Positions 18,225 through 26,402 of a stretch of 64,000 nucleotides of DNA are shown here, piece by piece (positions within the stretch are counted from its first letter, which is position 1; each line of letters begins with the position of its first letter). The stretch comes from Streptomyces paradoxus (GTDB lineage Bacteria; Actinomycetota; Actinomycetes; Streptomycetales; Streptomycetaceae). The stretch is taken from the NCBI RefSeq assembly GCF_014202475.1, contig NZ_JACHGV010000009.1:124001-188000 (forward strand), written 5' to 3'. Both the position numbers and the translations under genes were made by a program. Below the pieces are notes generated by a model that was not told the origin of the DNA, made no database searches, and was given only the letters and a program-made list of their open reading frames with translations.

Positions 18225-18234
18225 TGTTAGGTAT
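18220..18234. promoter_or_regulatory. Probable PadR operator (ATACCT-N3-AGGTAT)
   Basis: Perfect 6-base inverted arms ATACCT and AGGTAT are separated by GTT. The palindrome overlaps the predicted -10 element of the PadR-family gene, as expected for autorepression. PadR proteins are dimers that bind such short palindromes, usually upstream of their own transporter operon. The assignment is inferred from position. Confidence 0.55.
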
Positions 18235-18285
18235 GGGCGATACTAGGGCCTGGAGCACATTGGACCGGACAGGAGGACTGCACGC

Positions 18286-18801
18286 GTGCGCCTGCCCCTC
18301 CTGGCCCTCCTCGCCCGCGGACCAGCCCACGGCTACGAGCTCAAGCAGGACCTTGAGCAACTGCTGGGCTCCGCGTACCCTCAGCCGAATGTCGGCCAGA
18401 TCTATGTGACGCTCGGCCGCCTCGAGAAGTCGGGACTGATCGAGGGCGAGGACGTGGCGCAGTCCAGCCGGCCCAACAAAAAGGTCTACCACCTCACCGA
18501 CGCCGGGCGGGAGGCGCTGCGCGCCTGGTTCGAGGAGCCCGAGGACGAGCCGCGGGTGCGGGACGAGTTCTTCATGAAGCTGGCGCTCGCTCCGCAGACC
18601 GGTCTCGCCGAGCAGATCTCCCTGATCAACCAGCAGCGGCGCCAGTACCTGAACACCATGCGGCAGCTGTCGAAGCTGGCCGCAGCAGAAGACCGCGACA
18701 ACCGCATCGCCCATCTGCTGATCGAGGGCGCGATGCTGCACCTGCAGGCCGACCTCGACTGGCTGGAACGGTGCCAGGAAGAGCTGGAGGAGCTGGAGTG
18801 A
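18286..18801 (+). CDS. PadR-family transcriptional regulator
   Basis: This 171-residue protein has the winged-helix PadR N-terminus: RLPLLALLARGPAHGYELKQ, then PNVGQIYVTLGRLEKSGLIE and KKVYHLTDAGREALRAW. The C-terminal part is the helical PadR dimerisation domain. The GTG start has AGGAGG 9 bases upstream. The stop overlaps the ABC ATPase start (GTGA), so the regulator is coupled to the exporter it most likely controls. A palindromic site covers its promoter. The inducing ligand is unknown. Confidence 0.93.
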   Translation: MRLPLLALLARGPAHGYELKQDLEQLLGSAYPQPNVGQIYVTLGRLEKSGLIEGEDVAQSSRPNKKVYHLTDAGREALRAWFEEPEDEPRVRDEFFMKLALAPQTGLAEQISLINQQRRQYLNTMRQLSKLAAAEDRDNRIAHLLIEGAMLHLQADLDWLERCQEELEELE

Positions 18802-19556
18802 GCGACGACCGTCCCGCTCCTGTGCTGCGCGCCGAGGGCCTGATGAAGACCCACCACGGCGAGGGCGCCCCGGCGCGTGCCGTGCGCGGGGTCGACCTGT
18901 GCGTACGGCAGGGCGAGTTCGTGGCGATCACCGGCCCGTCCGGCGCCGGCAAGTCGACGCTGCTGCACCTGCTCGGCGGGCTCCAGCGGCCGGACGCGGG
19001 CAGCATCTGGCTCGACGGCGAGTCCACCGACACCTACGGCGAGGCCCGCTGGGCGGTGGAGCGCCGCAAGCGCATCGGCATCGTCTTCCAGTTCTTCAAC
19101 CTCGTCTCGAACCTGTCCGTCGCCGACAACGTGGAACTGCCCGCCCTGCTCGCGGGCACCTCGCCGAAGCAGGCGCGCACCGAGCGTGAGGCGCTGCTGG
19201 CCGAGCTGGGCCTGACGGGCAAGGAGCGCAGCATGCCGGGCGAGCTGTCCGGTGGCGAGCAGCAGCGCGTCGCCCTGGCCCGGGCCCTGGTCAACCACCC
19301 GCCGCTGCTGCTGGCCGACGAGCCGGCGGGCAGCCTCGACAGCAAGGGCACCCGCGAGGTGATGCGGCTGCTGTCCCGCTTCCACCAGCGCGGTCAGACG
19401 ATCGTGCTGGTCACCCACGACGCCCGGCTGGCGAGTGCCGCGGACCGGGTGATCAGCTTCTTCGACGGCCGGATCGCCGACGACGCGGAACTCGACGGCG
19501 GTACCACCCCGCCGCGCCGCTCCGGGATATCCGGTGTGCTGGAGCTCAAGGACTGA
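18798..19556 (+). CDS. ABC transporter ATPase (LolD/MacB type)
   Basis: This 252-residue ATPase carries Walker A GPSGAGKSTLL near residue 47, the signature LSGGEQQRVALARAL near 150 and Walker B LLLADEPAGSLDS near 171. The sequence is of the MacB/LolD class that works with FtsX-like permeases, not with importer permeases. The GTG start overlaps the padR stop and has GGAGGAG upstream. The matching permease gene begins 81 bases downstream. Confidence 0.93.
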   Translation: MSDDRPAPVLRAEGLMKTHHGEGAPARAVRGVDLCVRQGEFVAITGPSGAGKSTLLHLLGGLQRPDAGSIWLDGESTDTYGEARWAVERRKRIGIVFQFFNLVSNLSVADNVELPALLAGTSPKQARTEREALLAELGLTGKERSMPGELSGGEQQRVALARALVNHPPLLLADEPAGSLDSKGTREVMRLLSRFHQRGQTIVLVTHDARLASAADRVISFFDGRIADDAELDGGTTPPRRSGISGVLELKD

Positions 19557-19557
19557 C

Positions 19558-19632
19558 ATGCGCGACGTCCACGACCACGGTGCGGACCTGCGCCTCCACG
19601 ACGGCCGCGCGGCCCGCGGGCCGAGGGACTGA
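19558..19632 (+). CDS. Possible 24-residue micro-ORF between ATPase and permease genes
   Basis: An ATG directly after the ATPase stop opens a frame of 24 codons (MRDVHDHGADLRLHDGRAAR, then four more) ending in TGA six bases before the permease GTG. AAGGA lies just upstream at a good spacing. The peptide is rich in Asp, His and Arg. It may be a translational bridge that couples the two genes, or chance. No function is assigned. Confidence 0.3.
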   Translation: MRDVHDHGADLRLHDGRAARGPRD

Positions 19633-19637
19633 GGCCC

Positions 19638-21920
19638 GTGCGAGCCACCCTGCGCTGGGCACACTCCGATCTGCGCACGCACCGCGGCGAGGCGCTGTTC
19701 CTCGTCCTCGCCACCGCGGGCATCGTCGCGTCCCTGCTGCTGGCCACGGCCTTGTTCGGCTACGCGACCAACCCCTGGCAGCGCGTCTTCACACAGTCGC
19801 ACGGCGCCCATGTGTGGCTGCACACCGACAAGGCGGCAGACACCGGGAAGCTGGCCGGTCTGGACGGCGTGGACACCGTCGCCGGCCCCTATCCCACCGC
19901 CGCCGTCACCGTCTCCGCGCGCGGCAGCCGCGCCTCCGTCGAGCTGCGCGGCACCCCGGAGCGGCCCTCGGTCGGCCGCCCGCCGATCGTCTCCGGCCAC
20001 TGGCTGGACCCCTCGGCCCCGAACGGCGTGGTCCTGGAGAGCCGTCTCGCCCGGGCCCTGCTGGCCGAGCCCGGCGACACCCTCACCGTGCCCGGCACTG
20101 CCCGCGAGCTGACCGTCGTGGGCCTCGCCGACAGCGCCGAGCCGCGCTACCGGCCCGGTGAGCAGCCGGGCCTGGTGTGGGCACTGCCGTCGGCCGTGCC
20201 GGACCCCGGCGGCCAGGTCATCGGGCTGCGGCTGACGGACCCCGGCGACACGTCCTACATCGTCCAGCGCGCCGTGACGGTGCTGGGCTCCGGGGCGATC
20301 GGCGAGGTCTCGACCTGGCAGCAGGCGCGGGCCGAGGCGCAGGGCGACAACCGGCTGCTCGGCCAGGTGCTGGGGCTGTTCGGGCTGGGCGCACTGGTCG
20401 CGGCCGGGCTCGCCGTGCACGGGGCGATCGGCACCCGCATCCGCGGACACCTGCGCGATCTCTCCGTCCTGAAGGCCATCGGCTTCACTCCCGGCCAGGT
20501 CGTCCGCGTCTTCCTGCTCCAACACCTCGCCTACGCCCTGCTCGGCGCCCTGGCCGCCGCCGGTCTCGCCGAGGCCCTGGGCAGCCGGATCCCCGGGCGG
20601 CTCGGGGACGCGGTCGGCGTGTGGCAGGGGCTGCCCGGGCACACCGTGGCGCTGATCGTGGTGCCGGCCGGCGCGGTGCTGTTCATCGGCGCGACCACCG
20701 GGCTTGCCGCCTGGCGGGCCGGGCGCGTGCCGCCGGTACCGCTGCCGCGACCCGCCGCGACCTCGGGCGGACGGCTGTCCGGCGTGTCGCGCCGGGCCCT
20801 GGGCGTGCGGATTCCGCCCGCGCTGGTGCTGGGCTGGCACACGGCGTTCACCCGCCGCCCCCGCTCCCTGGCCACCGTCGCCCGTCTCACCCTGCCGCTG
20901 CTGCTGATCGTCGTCGCGATGAGCGCCTGGACCACCATCGACCGCTTCCACAGCCGACCCGAACAGGTCGGCCTGCCCGCCGCGCTCAGCGTCCGAGCCG
21001 ACGCCGGGCACAGCGAGCAGCAGACCCGCGCGCTGCTGGAACGCGACCCGGGGGTGGCCGCCGCCTACCCGGGCGTCGAGACGGCCGCCCTGGGTCCGAG
21101 CCAGACGTCGACCATCGCGCTGCGCGGCCTCGGCACCCACCTGGACCCCTACCCGCACACCCTCGCCGAGGGCCGCCCCGCCCGCGGCGCCGACGAGGCC
21201 GTGGCCGGTCAGGGGCTGCTCGACCTGCTGGACGCGCGGGTCGGCGACTGGGTCCGGATGACCGTCGGCGACCAGCCGCTGATCCTGCACATCGTGGGAC
21301 GCAGCATCGAGCCGGAGAACGCCGGCCGAGTGATCTCCACGTCCCTCGACACCCTCCGCGAGAGCGACCCGGGGCTCCGCCCGACCCTCTACGAACTCCG
21401 CCTGCACCCCGGCGCCGACCCACGGGAGGTCGCCGACCGGCTCACCGCGGCCGGGGACGGCCACCTGGACGTGCACACGGTCGCCAACCCGGCCGACGGG
21501 CTGTCCCCGCTGCGCGCGGTCGTGGCCGGGCTGACCGCCGTGCTCGCCCTCATCGGGCTCATCGAGTTGCTGACCGCGATCGGCGGTACCGTCCGCGAGG
21601 GCGAGCGGGACCTGCTGGCCCTGAAGGCCATCGGCCTGTCCCCCCGGCAGATCACGGCTATCACCGTCACCGCCACCGGGCTCACGGCCTTGGCGGCCGT
21701 CCTCGCCGCCACCGCCCTGGGACTGCCGCTCGCCCACTGGCTGATCGACGCCCAGGGCCGCTCCAGCGGTATCGGCGCGGGCATCGCCCAGGGCCCCTCC
21801 GCGATGCTCGTGGTGCCGCTCGGGGCGGCGGCGGTCCTGTGCGCCGCCGCGCTGGCAGCCGTCCCCGCGGCCAGGGCCGCCCGCCGGCGCCTCGCGGACA
21901 CGCTGAGCGCGGTGGCCTGA
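19638..21920 (+). CDS. FtsX-like ABC transporter permease
   Basis: This 760-residue membrane protein has two FtsX/MacB permease modules. Hydrophobic segments lie near residues 20-40, at about 250-360 (three segments), at about 400, and in the last 150 residues (three segments). Large extracytoplasmic regions lie between them, the MacB periplasmic-core pattern. The repeated motif DLSVLKAIGFTPGQV and DLLALKAIGLSPRQI marks the cytoplasmic loop of each module. It is expected to work with the upstream ATPase in exporting or extracting an amphipathic or peptide substrate under PadR control. The start is a GTG 6 bases after a micro-ORF stop. Confidence 0.92.
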   Translation: MRATLRWAHSDLRTHRGEALFLVLATAGIVASLLLATALFGYATNPWQRVFTQSHGAHVWLHTDKAADTGKLAGLDGVDTVAGPYPTAAVTVSARGSRASVELRGTPERPSVGRPPIVSGHWLDPSAPNGVVLESRLARALLAEPGDTLTVPGTARELTVVGLADSAEPRYRPGEQPGLVWALPSAVPDPGGQVIGLRLTDPGDTSYIVQRAVTVLGSGAIGEVSTWQQARAEAQGDNRLLGQVLGLFGLGALVAAGLAVHGAIGTRIRGHLRDLSVLKAIGFTPGQVVRVFLLQHLAYALLGALAAAGLAEALGSRIPGRLGDAVGVWQGLPGHTVALIVVPAGAVLFIGATTGLAAWRAGRVPPVPLPRPAATSGGRLSGVSRRALGVRIPPALVLGWHTAFTRRPRSLATVARLTLPLLLIVVAMSAWTTIDRFHSRPEQVGLPAALSVRADAGHSEQQTRALLERDPGVAAAYPGVETAALGPSQTSTIALRGLGTHLDPYPHTLAEGRPARGADEAVAGQGLLDLLDARVGDWVRMTVGDQPLILHIVGRSIEPENAGRVISTSLDTLRESDPGLRPTLYELRLHPGADPREVADRLTAAGDGHLDVHTVANPADGLSPLRAVVAGLTAVLALIGLIELLTAIGGTVREGERDLLALKAIGLSPRQITAITVTATGLTALAAVLAATALGLPLAHWLIDAQGRSSGIGAGIAQGPSAMLVVPLGAAAVLCAAALAAVPAARAARRRLADTLSAVA

Positions 21921-21932
21921 CGTCGACGCCGG

Positions 21933-22222
21933 TCAGCCGCCGTACGGGTGCTGCGGGCCGTACGGTGGCGGCGGGTGCGGCGCGTACGGATGCTGCCCGC
22001 CCGGCACGTGGCGCGGCCGTACCGGTTCCCTTGCGGCGGCAGGTACGGCGCTCCCGGCGGGGGGATCCCCGCAGGCATCGGCGGGACCGGCCCGGGCGCC
22101 GGTGCCTGCGTCGCCGGATGGGCCTTCAGCCGGATGCCGTACCGCCGCTTCAGCCGCCCGGTCTCCAGCAGCGCGATGGCGGTGACCGTCACCGGCGCGC
22201 CCGGGATGAAGATGATCCCCAT
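21933..22222 (-). pseudogene. Small hydrophobic/proline-rich gene interrupted by a -1 frameshift
   Basis: Reading from ATG 22222 gives MGIIFIPGAPVTVTAIALLE, then a basic stretch (GRLKRRYGIRLK) and a Pro-rich tail (PPMPAGIPPPGAPYLPPQ). After GNRYGR (codon ending at 22013) this frame turns into implausible Arg/Thr-rich sequence. In a neighbouring frame from 22010 the tail continues as HVPGGQHPYAPHPPPPYGPQ and ends at a TGA at 21933-21935. One base appears to be missing near 22011-22012. The intact product would be about 96 residues with one hydrophobic segment and a Tyr/Pro/His-rich tail. An in-frame GTG at 22243 is an alternative start. It could be a true frameshift, a sequencing error, or programmed. 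Function unknown. Confidence 0.65.
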
Positions 22223-22243
22223 GATGATCGTCCGGGAGTCCAC

Positions 22244-22276
22244 GGGAAGCGGACGGCGCACTGCCGTCCGCTTCCC
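22244..22276 (-). terminator. Perfect 14-bp hairpin downstream of pgi
   Basis: The arms 22244-22257 and 22263-22276 are perfect complements with a 5-base loop. It starts 12 bases beyond the pgi stop and should end that transcript just before the frameshifted small gene. Confidence 0.85.
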
Positions 22277-22287
22277 GTCCGCTCTCG

Positions 22288-23943
22288 TCACTGCCGGCCG
22301 CGCAGCTCCCGGTAGGTGGCGACCAGCGCGGTGGTGGAGGCGTCCAGGCCCTCGACCTCGGCGCCCTCGGTCAGCGCGGGTTCGACGCGCTTGGCGAGGA
22401 CCTTGCCGAGCTCCACGCCCCATTGGTCGAAGGAGTCGATGTTCCACACCGCGCCCTGCACGAACACCTTGTGCTCGTAGAGGGCGACCAGCTGGCCGAG
22501 GACCGACGGGGTCAGCTCGGGCGCGAGGATCGTCGTCGTCGGGTGGTTGCCCTGGAACGTCTTGTGCGGCACCAGCTCCTGCGGCACGCCCTCGGCCCGC
22601 ACCTCCTCGGGCGTCTTGCCGAAGGCGAGCGCCTGCGTCTGGGCGAAGAAGTTGGCCATCAGCAGGTCGTGCTGCGCCTTCAGCTCCTCGCTCAGCTCGG
22701 CGACCGGCCGGGCGAAGCCGATGAAGTCCGCCGGGATGAGCTTCGTGCCCTGGTGGATCAACTGGTAGTAGGCGTGCTGTCCGTTGGTGCCCGGCGTGCC
22801 CCACACCACCGGCCCGGTCTGCCAGTCCACCGGGTTCCCGTCGCGGTCCACCGACTTGCCGTTGGACTCCATGTCGAGCTGCTGGAGGTAGGCGGTGAAC
22901 TTGGACAGGTAGTGACTGTAGGGCAGCACCGCGTGCGACTGGGCGTCGTGGAAGTTGCCGTACCAGATGCCCAGCAGGCCCAGCAGCAGGGGCACGTTGG
23001 CCTCGGCGGGCGCGGTCCGGAAGTGCTCGTCGACGATGCGGAAGCCGTCGAGCATCTCCCGGAAGCGGTCCGGGCCGATCGCGATCATCAGGGCCAGGCC
23101 GATCGCGGAGTCGTACGAGTAGCGCCCGCCGACCCAGTCCCAGAACTCGAACATGTTGGCCGTGTCGATGCCGAACTCGGCGACCTTCTCGGCGTTCGTC
23201 GACAGCGCCACGAAGTGCCTCGCGACGGCGGCCTCTCCCCCAGCGAGCGCGTCCAGCAGCCAGGAGCGCGCGGATGTGGCGTTGGTGACCGTCTCGATGG
23301 TGGTGAAGGTCTTGGAGGCGATGACGAACAGCGTCTCCGCCGGGTCCAGGTCCCGTACCGCCTCGTGCAGGTCGGCGCCGTCCACGTTCGACACGAAACG
23401 CACCGTCAGCGCGCGGTCGGTGAAGGCCCGAAGCACCTCGTAGGCCATCGCCGGGCCGAGGTCGGAGCCGCCGATGCCGATGTTGACGACGTTCCGGATG
23501 CGCTTGCCGGTGTGGCCGGTCCACTCGCCCGAACGCACCCGGTCCGCGAAGTCCGCCATCTTGTCGAGCACGGCGTGCACGTCGGGCACCACGTTCTCGC
23601 CGTCGGCCTCGATCACGGCGTCCCGCGGGGCGCGCAGCGCGGTGTGCAGCACGGCCCGGTCCTCGGTGGTGTTGATCTTCTCGCCGCGGAGCATGGCGTC
23701 CCGGAGCCCGAAGACACCGGTGGCGGCGGCCAGTTCGCGCAGCAGCCGCAGGGTGTCGTCGGTGACGAGGTGCTTGGAGTAGTCGACGTACAGGTCTCCG
23801 ACCCGGAGGGTGTACGCGGTGCCGCGGCCTGAGTCGGCTGCGAACAGCTCGCGCAGCCCGATGTCGCCCAGCTCCTCGCGGTGCTTGGCCAGTGCCGTCC
23901 ACTCGGGCGTCTGGTTGAGCCTGGTACGGCCGTCTGCGTTCAT
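22288..23943 (-). CDS. pgi: Glucose-6-phosphate isomerase
   Basis: The enzyme interconverts glucose-6-phosphate and fructose-6-phosphate, joining the zwf branch to glycolysis. The 551-residue length is normal. Signature blocks include NIGIGGSDLGPAMAYE, VGGRYSYDSAIGLALM, WYGNFHDAQSHAVLPYSHYL and the C-terminal GTPGTNGQHAYYQLIHQGT with the catalytic histidine. The ATG at 23943 begins MNADGRTRLNQTPEW. A strong hairpin follows the stop. The upstream MFS gene is 74 bases away on the same strand. Confidence 0.97.
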   Translation of the reverse strand: MNADGRTRLNQTPEWTALAKHREELGDIGLRELFAADSGRGTAYTLRVGDLYVDYSKHLVTDDTLRLLRELAAATGVFGLRDAMLRGEKINTTEDRAVLHTALRAPRDAVIEADGENVVPDVHAVLDKMADFADRVRSGEWTGHTGKRIRNVVNIGIGGSDLGPAMAYEVLRAFTDRALTVRFVSNVDGADLHEAVRDLDPAETLFVIASKTFTTIETVTNATSARSWLLDALAGGEAAVARHFVALSTNAEKVAEFGIDTANMFEFWDWVGGRYSYDSAIGLALMIAIGPDRFREMLDGFRIVDEHFRTAPAEANVPLLLGLLGIWYGNFHDAQSHAVLPYSHYLSKFTAYLQQLDMESNGKSVDRDGNPVDWQTGPVVWGTPGTNGQHAYYQLIHQGTKLIPADFIGFARPVAELSEELKAQHDLLMANFFAQTQALAFGKTPEEVRAEGVPQELVPHKTFQGNHPTTTILAPELTPSVLGQLVALYEHKVFVQGAVWNIDSFDQWGVELGKVLAKRVEPALTEGAEVEGLDASTTALVATYRELRGRQ

Positions 23944-24017
23944 CTCGGACTTCAGCCTTCTTCCTTGCCTGCCTGTGCTGCTGCGTACCTGCCCCGCTGC
24001 CGGTCCAACCTAGTTGA

Positions 24018-25286
24018 TCAGCGGTTGCCGTGGCCTGTCGTGGCGCCGTCGTCCGGCGCAACAACAGGTACGTCCGCCTGGCGCGCGGGTATCAGCGCGG
24101 TGACGGACAGGACGAAGAAGGCGGCCGCGAGCAGCGCCGGGGTGTTCTCCCCCCAGGCGCCGGCGACGGCTCCGCCCAGCAGCGCGCCCAGGGGTGTGCC
24201 CGCGACCGCGAGCGTCCGGAAGGCGGAGCTCACACGGCCCAGCAGCTCGGCGGGGCTGCGCTGCTGCATCAGCGTCGTGGTGTTGACGTTCCACACCATG
24301 CCCATGAACCCGAGGACGGCCAGGGCGGCCACCAGCGCGACCATGCTGCGCACCGAGCCCATGACGAGGAGGGCGGCGGTCTGAGCCGTCCCGGCGAGGA
24401 GCACCAGGCGCATCCGTCCGAAGCGGGCGACGAGCCGGCCGCCGGCCACTCCCCCGGTCAGGCTGCCGACCGTGTAGGCGGTCGTCGCCACCGCGTATCC
24501 GGCGTTGCCCGCGTCGAGCCAGCCGGTCACCAGGATCACGAGGGTGGCGATGAGGGCGCCCATGCCGATGTTGCACAGGGCGGTGGCGGTGCACAGTCCG
24601 CGCAGGGCCTTGTCGCGGGTCAGGACGCGCAGTCCCTCGGCGATCTCCCGCCGCAGTGTGCTGCCCGCCGGCCTCGGCTCGCGGTCCGGCGCGGCGGCCG
24701 GGAGCGTGGCGATCAGCGCGGCGGCCACCAGGAAGGTCACCGCGTCCGCCGCGAACGGCACCGCCACCCCTGCCGCCAGCAGCAGCGGCACGACCGGCCC
24801 GCCCAGCAGGCCGCCGGCGATGCGCTGGCCGGTCAGCAGCCGGGCGTTGGCACTGCCCAGCCCCTCCCGGTCGACCAGGGCGGGCAGCAGCGCGGTCGCG
24901 GCGTTGTCGAAGAGGGTCTGGAGGGTGGTCAGTGCGAAGGCCAGCACGATCAGCAGACCGATCGAGGCGTGTCCGAGCGCGACGGCGACCGCGAAAGCGG
25001 CGACCAGCAGCCCGCGTAACGCGTCGACCATCCACATGGCCCGCCGCTGGTCCACCCGGTCGGCGACGGCCCCGCCGAGCAGGCCGAAGACGATCCAGGG
25101 CAGATACCCGCAGGCCGTGACGGAGGCGATGAGCAGCGGATCGTCGGTCAGCGTGACGGCCAGCAGGGGTAGTGCGGCCGTCCGCAGCGCGTCGCCGAAG
25201 CTGGACAGCACGGCGGCACTCCACAGCCGTCCGAAGCCTCCGCGCCATGCGGGCGGTGCGCTGCTCCCCACCCCGACCGTCGCCAC
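24018..25286 (-). CDS. MFS transporter (EntS-like exporter family)
   Basis: This 422-residue protein has about twelve hydrophobic segments and the MFS loop motif GGAVADRVDQRRAMW near residue 75. A second-half equivalent is GGRLVARFGRMRLVL. The type (MFS_3/EntS) usually exports small molecules such as siderophores or drugs. The substrate cannot be read. The GTG start is supported by GGGGGAG just upstream. Neighbouring genes give no clear functional link. Confidence 0.88.
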   Translation of the reverse strand: MATVGVGSSAPPAWRGGFGRLWSAAVLSSFGDALRTAALPLLAVTLTDDPLLIASVTACGYLPWIVFGLLGGAVADRVDQRRAMWMVDALRGLLVAAFAVAVALGHASIGLLIVLAFALTTLQTLFDNAATALLPALVDREGLGSANARLLTGQRIAGGLLGGPVVPLLLAAGVAVPFAADAVTFLVAAALIATLPAAAPDREPRPAGSTLRREIAEGLRVLTRDKALRGLCTATALCNIGMGALIATLVILVTGWLDAGNAGYAVATTAYTVGSLTGGVAGGRLVARFGRMRLVLLAGTAQTAALLVMGSVRSMVALVAALAVLGFMGMVWNVNTTTLMQQRSPAELLGRVSSAFRTLAVAGTPLGALLGGAVAGAWGENTPALLAAAFFVLSVTALIPARQADVPVVAPDDGATTGHGNR

Positions 25287-25370
25287 CGCTCCCCCTCATG
25301 GTTCGTCCGATGCACAAACCGTAGAGGGCACCACTGACAATCGGTCGGCGGTGAAGGCGGGGAGGCAGCT

Positions 25371-25400
25371 CCGGCCGGGCACCTGCTGGTGCCCGGCCGG
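25371..25400 (-). terminator. 13-bp hairpin after the RbpA-family gene
   Basis: Perfect arms 25371-25383 and 25388-25400 enclose a TGCT loop. The hairpin begins 9 bases beyond the stop of the minus-strand gene ending at 25410. Confidence 0.85.
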
Positions 25401-25409
25401 TCTCGACTT

Positions 25410-25745
25410 CTAGATCTCGCCCCGCAGTTTGGCGAGCGCCTCGGCGAGGATGGCCTCGCCGTCGGCGTCGCTGCGCCGCTCACGCACATACGCCAGGTGC
25501 GTCTTGTAGGGCTCGGTGCGCGGCGGGGCCGGGGGGTTGTCCCGGTCCTGGCCTGCCGGAAAGCCGCAGCGGGGACAGTCCCAGGTATCGGGCACCTGCG
25601 CGTCGCTGGCGAAGCTCGGCTGGGTCTCGTGTCCGTTGGAGCACCAGAAGGAGATGCGCAGCCGCGGCGCGGACTCGCCGCGCTCGGCCTCGCCCATCGG
25701 CCCCGCCCCGACCCGGCTCCCCCGGATCGCGTTGCCACTTGCCAC
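25410..25745 (-). CDS. RNA polymerase-binding protein RbpA family (paralogue)
   Basis: RbpA proteins bind the principal sigma factor and RNA polymerase and stabilise the open complex. This 111-residue member has the basic N-terminus MASGNAIRGSRVGAG, a zinc-type core with Cys/His in FWCSNGHE and a CPRC pair (WDCPRCGFP), and a C-terminal sigma-interacting region KTHLAYVRERRSDADGEAIL. The family's typical C-terminus has THWDMLMERR at the equivalent place, so the sigma contact differs. The divergence suggests a paralogue rather than the main RbpA; I judge this from memory of the family. It has its own terminator. Confidence 0.82.
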   Translation of the reverse strand: MASGNAIRGSRVGAGPMGEAERGESAPRLRISFWCSNGHETQPSFASDAQVPDTWDCPRCGFPAGQDRDNPPAPPRTEPYKTHLAYVRERRSDADGEAILAEALAKLRGEI

Positions 25746-25953
25746 GGTCGTAACTCCCTGCGTGATGGTGCCGCGAAGCGAGTCGGCGTTCCGCTTCGCT
25801 GCGAGCGCCTCAGTCTACGTAAGGCCCAACGCGCGTCCAGTGATTGGAGTTACAACCCTCACACCTAGACGCAAGCCCCATGATAGGCCGCGCTGTGCTG
25901 CGCGTACCGAACATGGGGCCTTACGTACGGGTTCCGTGCGGATTGCGGCTCGG

Positions 25954-26190
25954 TCAGGTGTTCACCTTCATCAGAATGCCGAGCACGACAATGCACGCGA
26001 ACCACAACAGACCGATCACGACGGTGATCCGGTCGAGGTTGCGCTCGGCGACCGAGGAGCCGCCGACGGAGGACTGCATGCCGCCGCCGAACATGTCGGA
26101 GAGGCCGCCGCCCTTCCCCTTGTGCATCAGCACCAGCAGCATCAGCAGCAGGCTGAAGACGATCAGGGCGATCGAGAACCCCAAAACCAC
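25954..26190 (-). CDS. secG: Preprotein translocase subunit SecG
   Basis: SecG is the small third subunit of the SecYEG channel. The 78-residue product has two transmembrane helices (VLGFSIALIVFSLLLMLLVL and ITVVIGLLWFACIVVLGILM) joined by the conserved Gly-rich loop MHKGKGGGLSDMFGGG. The frame is open to 26256, but GTG at 26190 gives the normal SecG N-terminus and has GAGGAAG upstream. The gene follows tpiA on the same strand, separated by two strong hairpins, so it probably has its own promoter. Confidence 0.95.
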   Translation of the reverse strand: MVLGFSIALIVFSLLLMLLVLMHKGKGGGLSDMFGGGMQSSVGGSSVAERNLDRITVVIGLLWFACIVVLGILMKVNT

Positions 26191-26225
26191 GGCTGGACCA
26201 ACTTCCTCGGATTCGGATGGACGAC

Positions 26226-26254
26226 GCGGGGCCCAGCACAGAGCTGGACCCCGC
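26226..26254 (-). terminator. 12-bp hairpin (one mismatch) in the secG leader
   Basis: Arms 26226-26237 and 26243-26254 pair with a single mismatch around the loop ACAGA. It lies 36 bases upstream of the secG start. It could be a second terminator of the tpiA transcript or a structured leader of secG. Confidence 0.5.
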
Positions 26255-26320
26255 AAGGGTACGACGGATCGCCGCTACCGCATACTCGCGATTGGCCGGG
26301 TCGCCTCCGGGGCGCTCCAT

Positions 26321-26388
26321 GCCGGTGTCGAGAGGTCGACCGTGCTCAGCCCTTCGGGCCTCCGCGCGCTCGACCTCTCGACACCGGC
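26321..26388 (-). terminator. 19-bp perfect stem-loop after tpiA
   Basis: Arms 26321-26339 and 26370-26388 are perfectly complementary over 19 bases. The 30-base loop holds a smaller hairpin with a TTCG loop. It starts 14 bases after the tpiA stop and should end the pgk-tpiA transcript. Confidence 0.85.
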
Positions 26389-26402
26389 CGCGCCCCTGCG
26401 GC

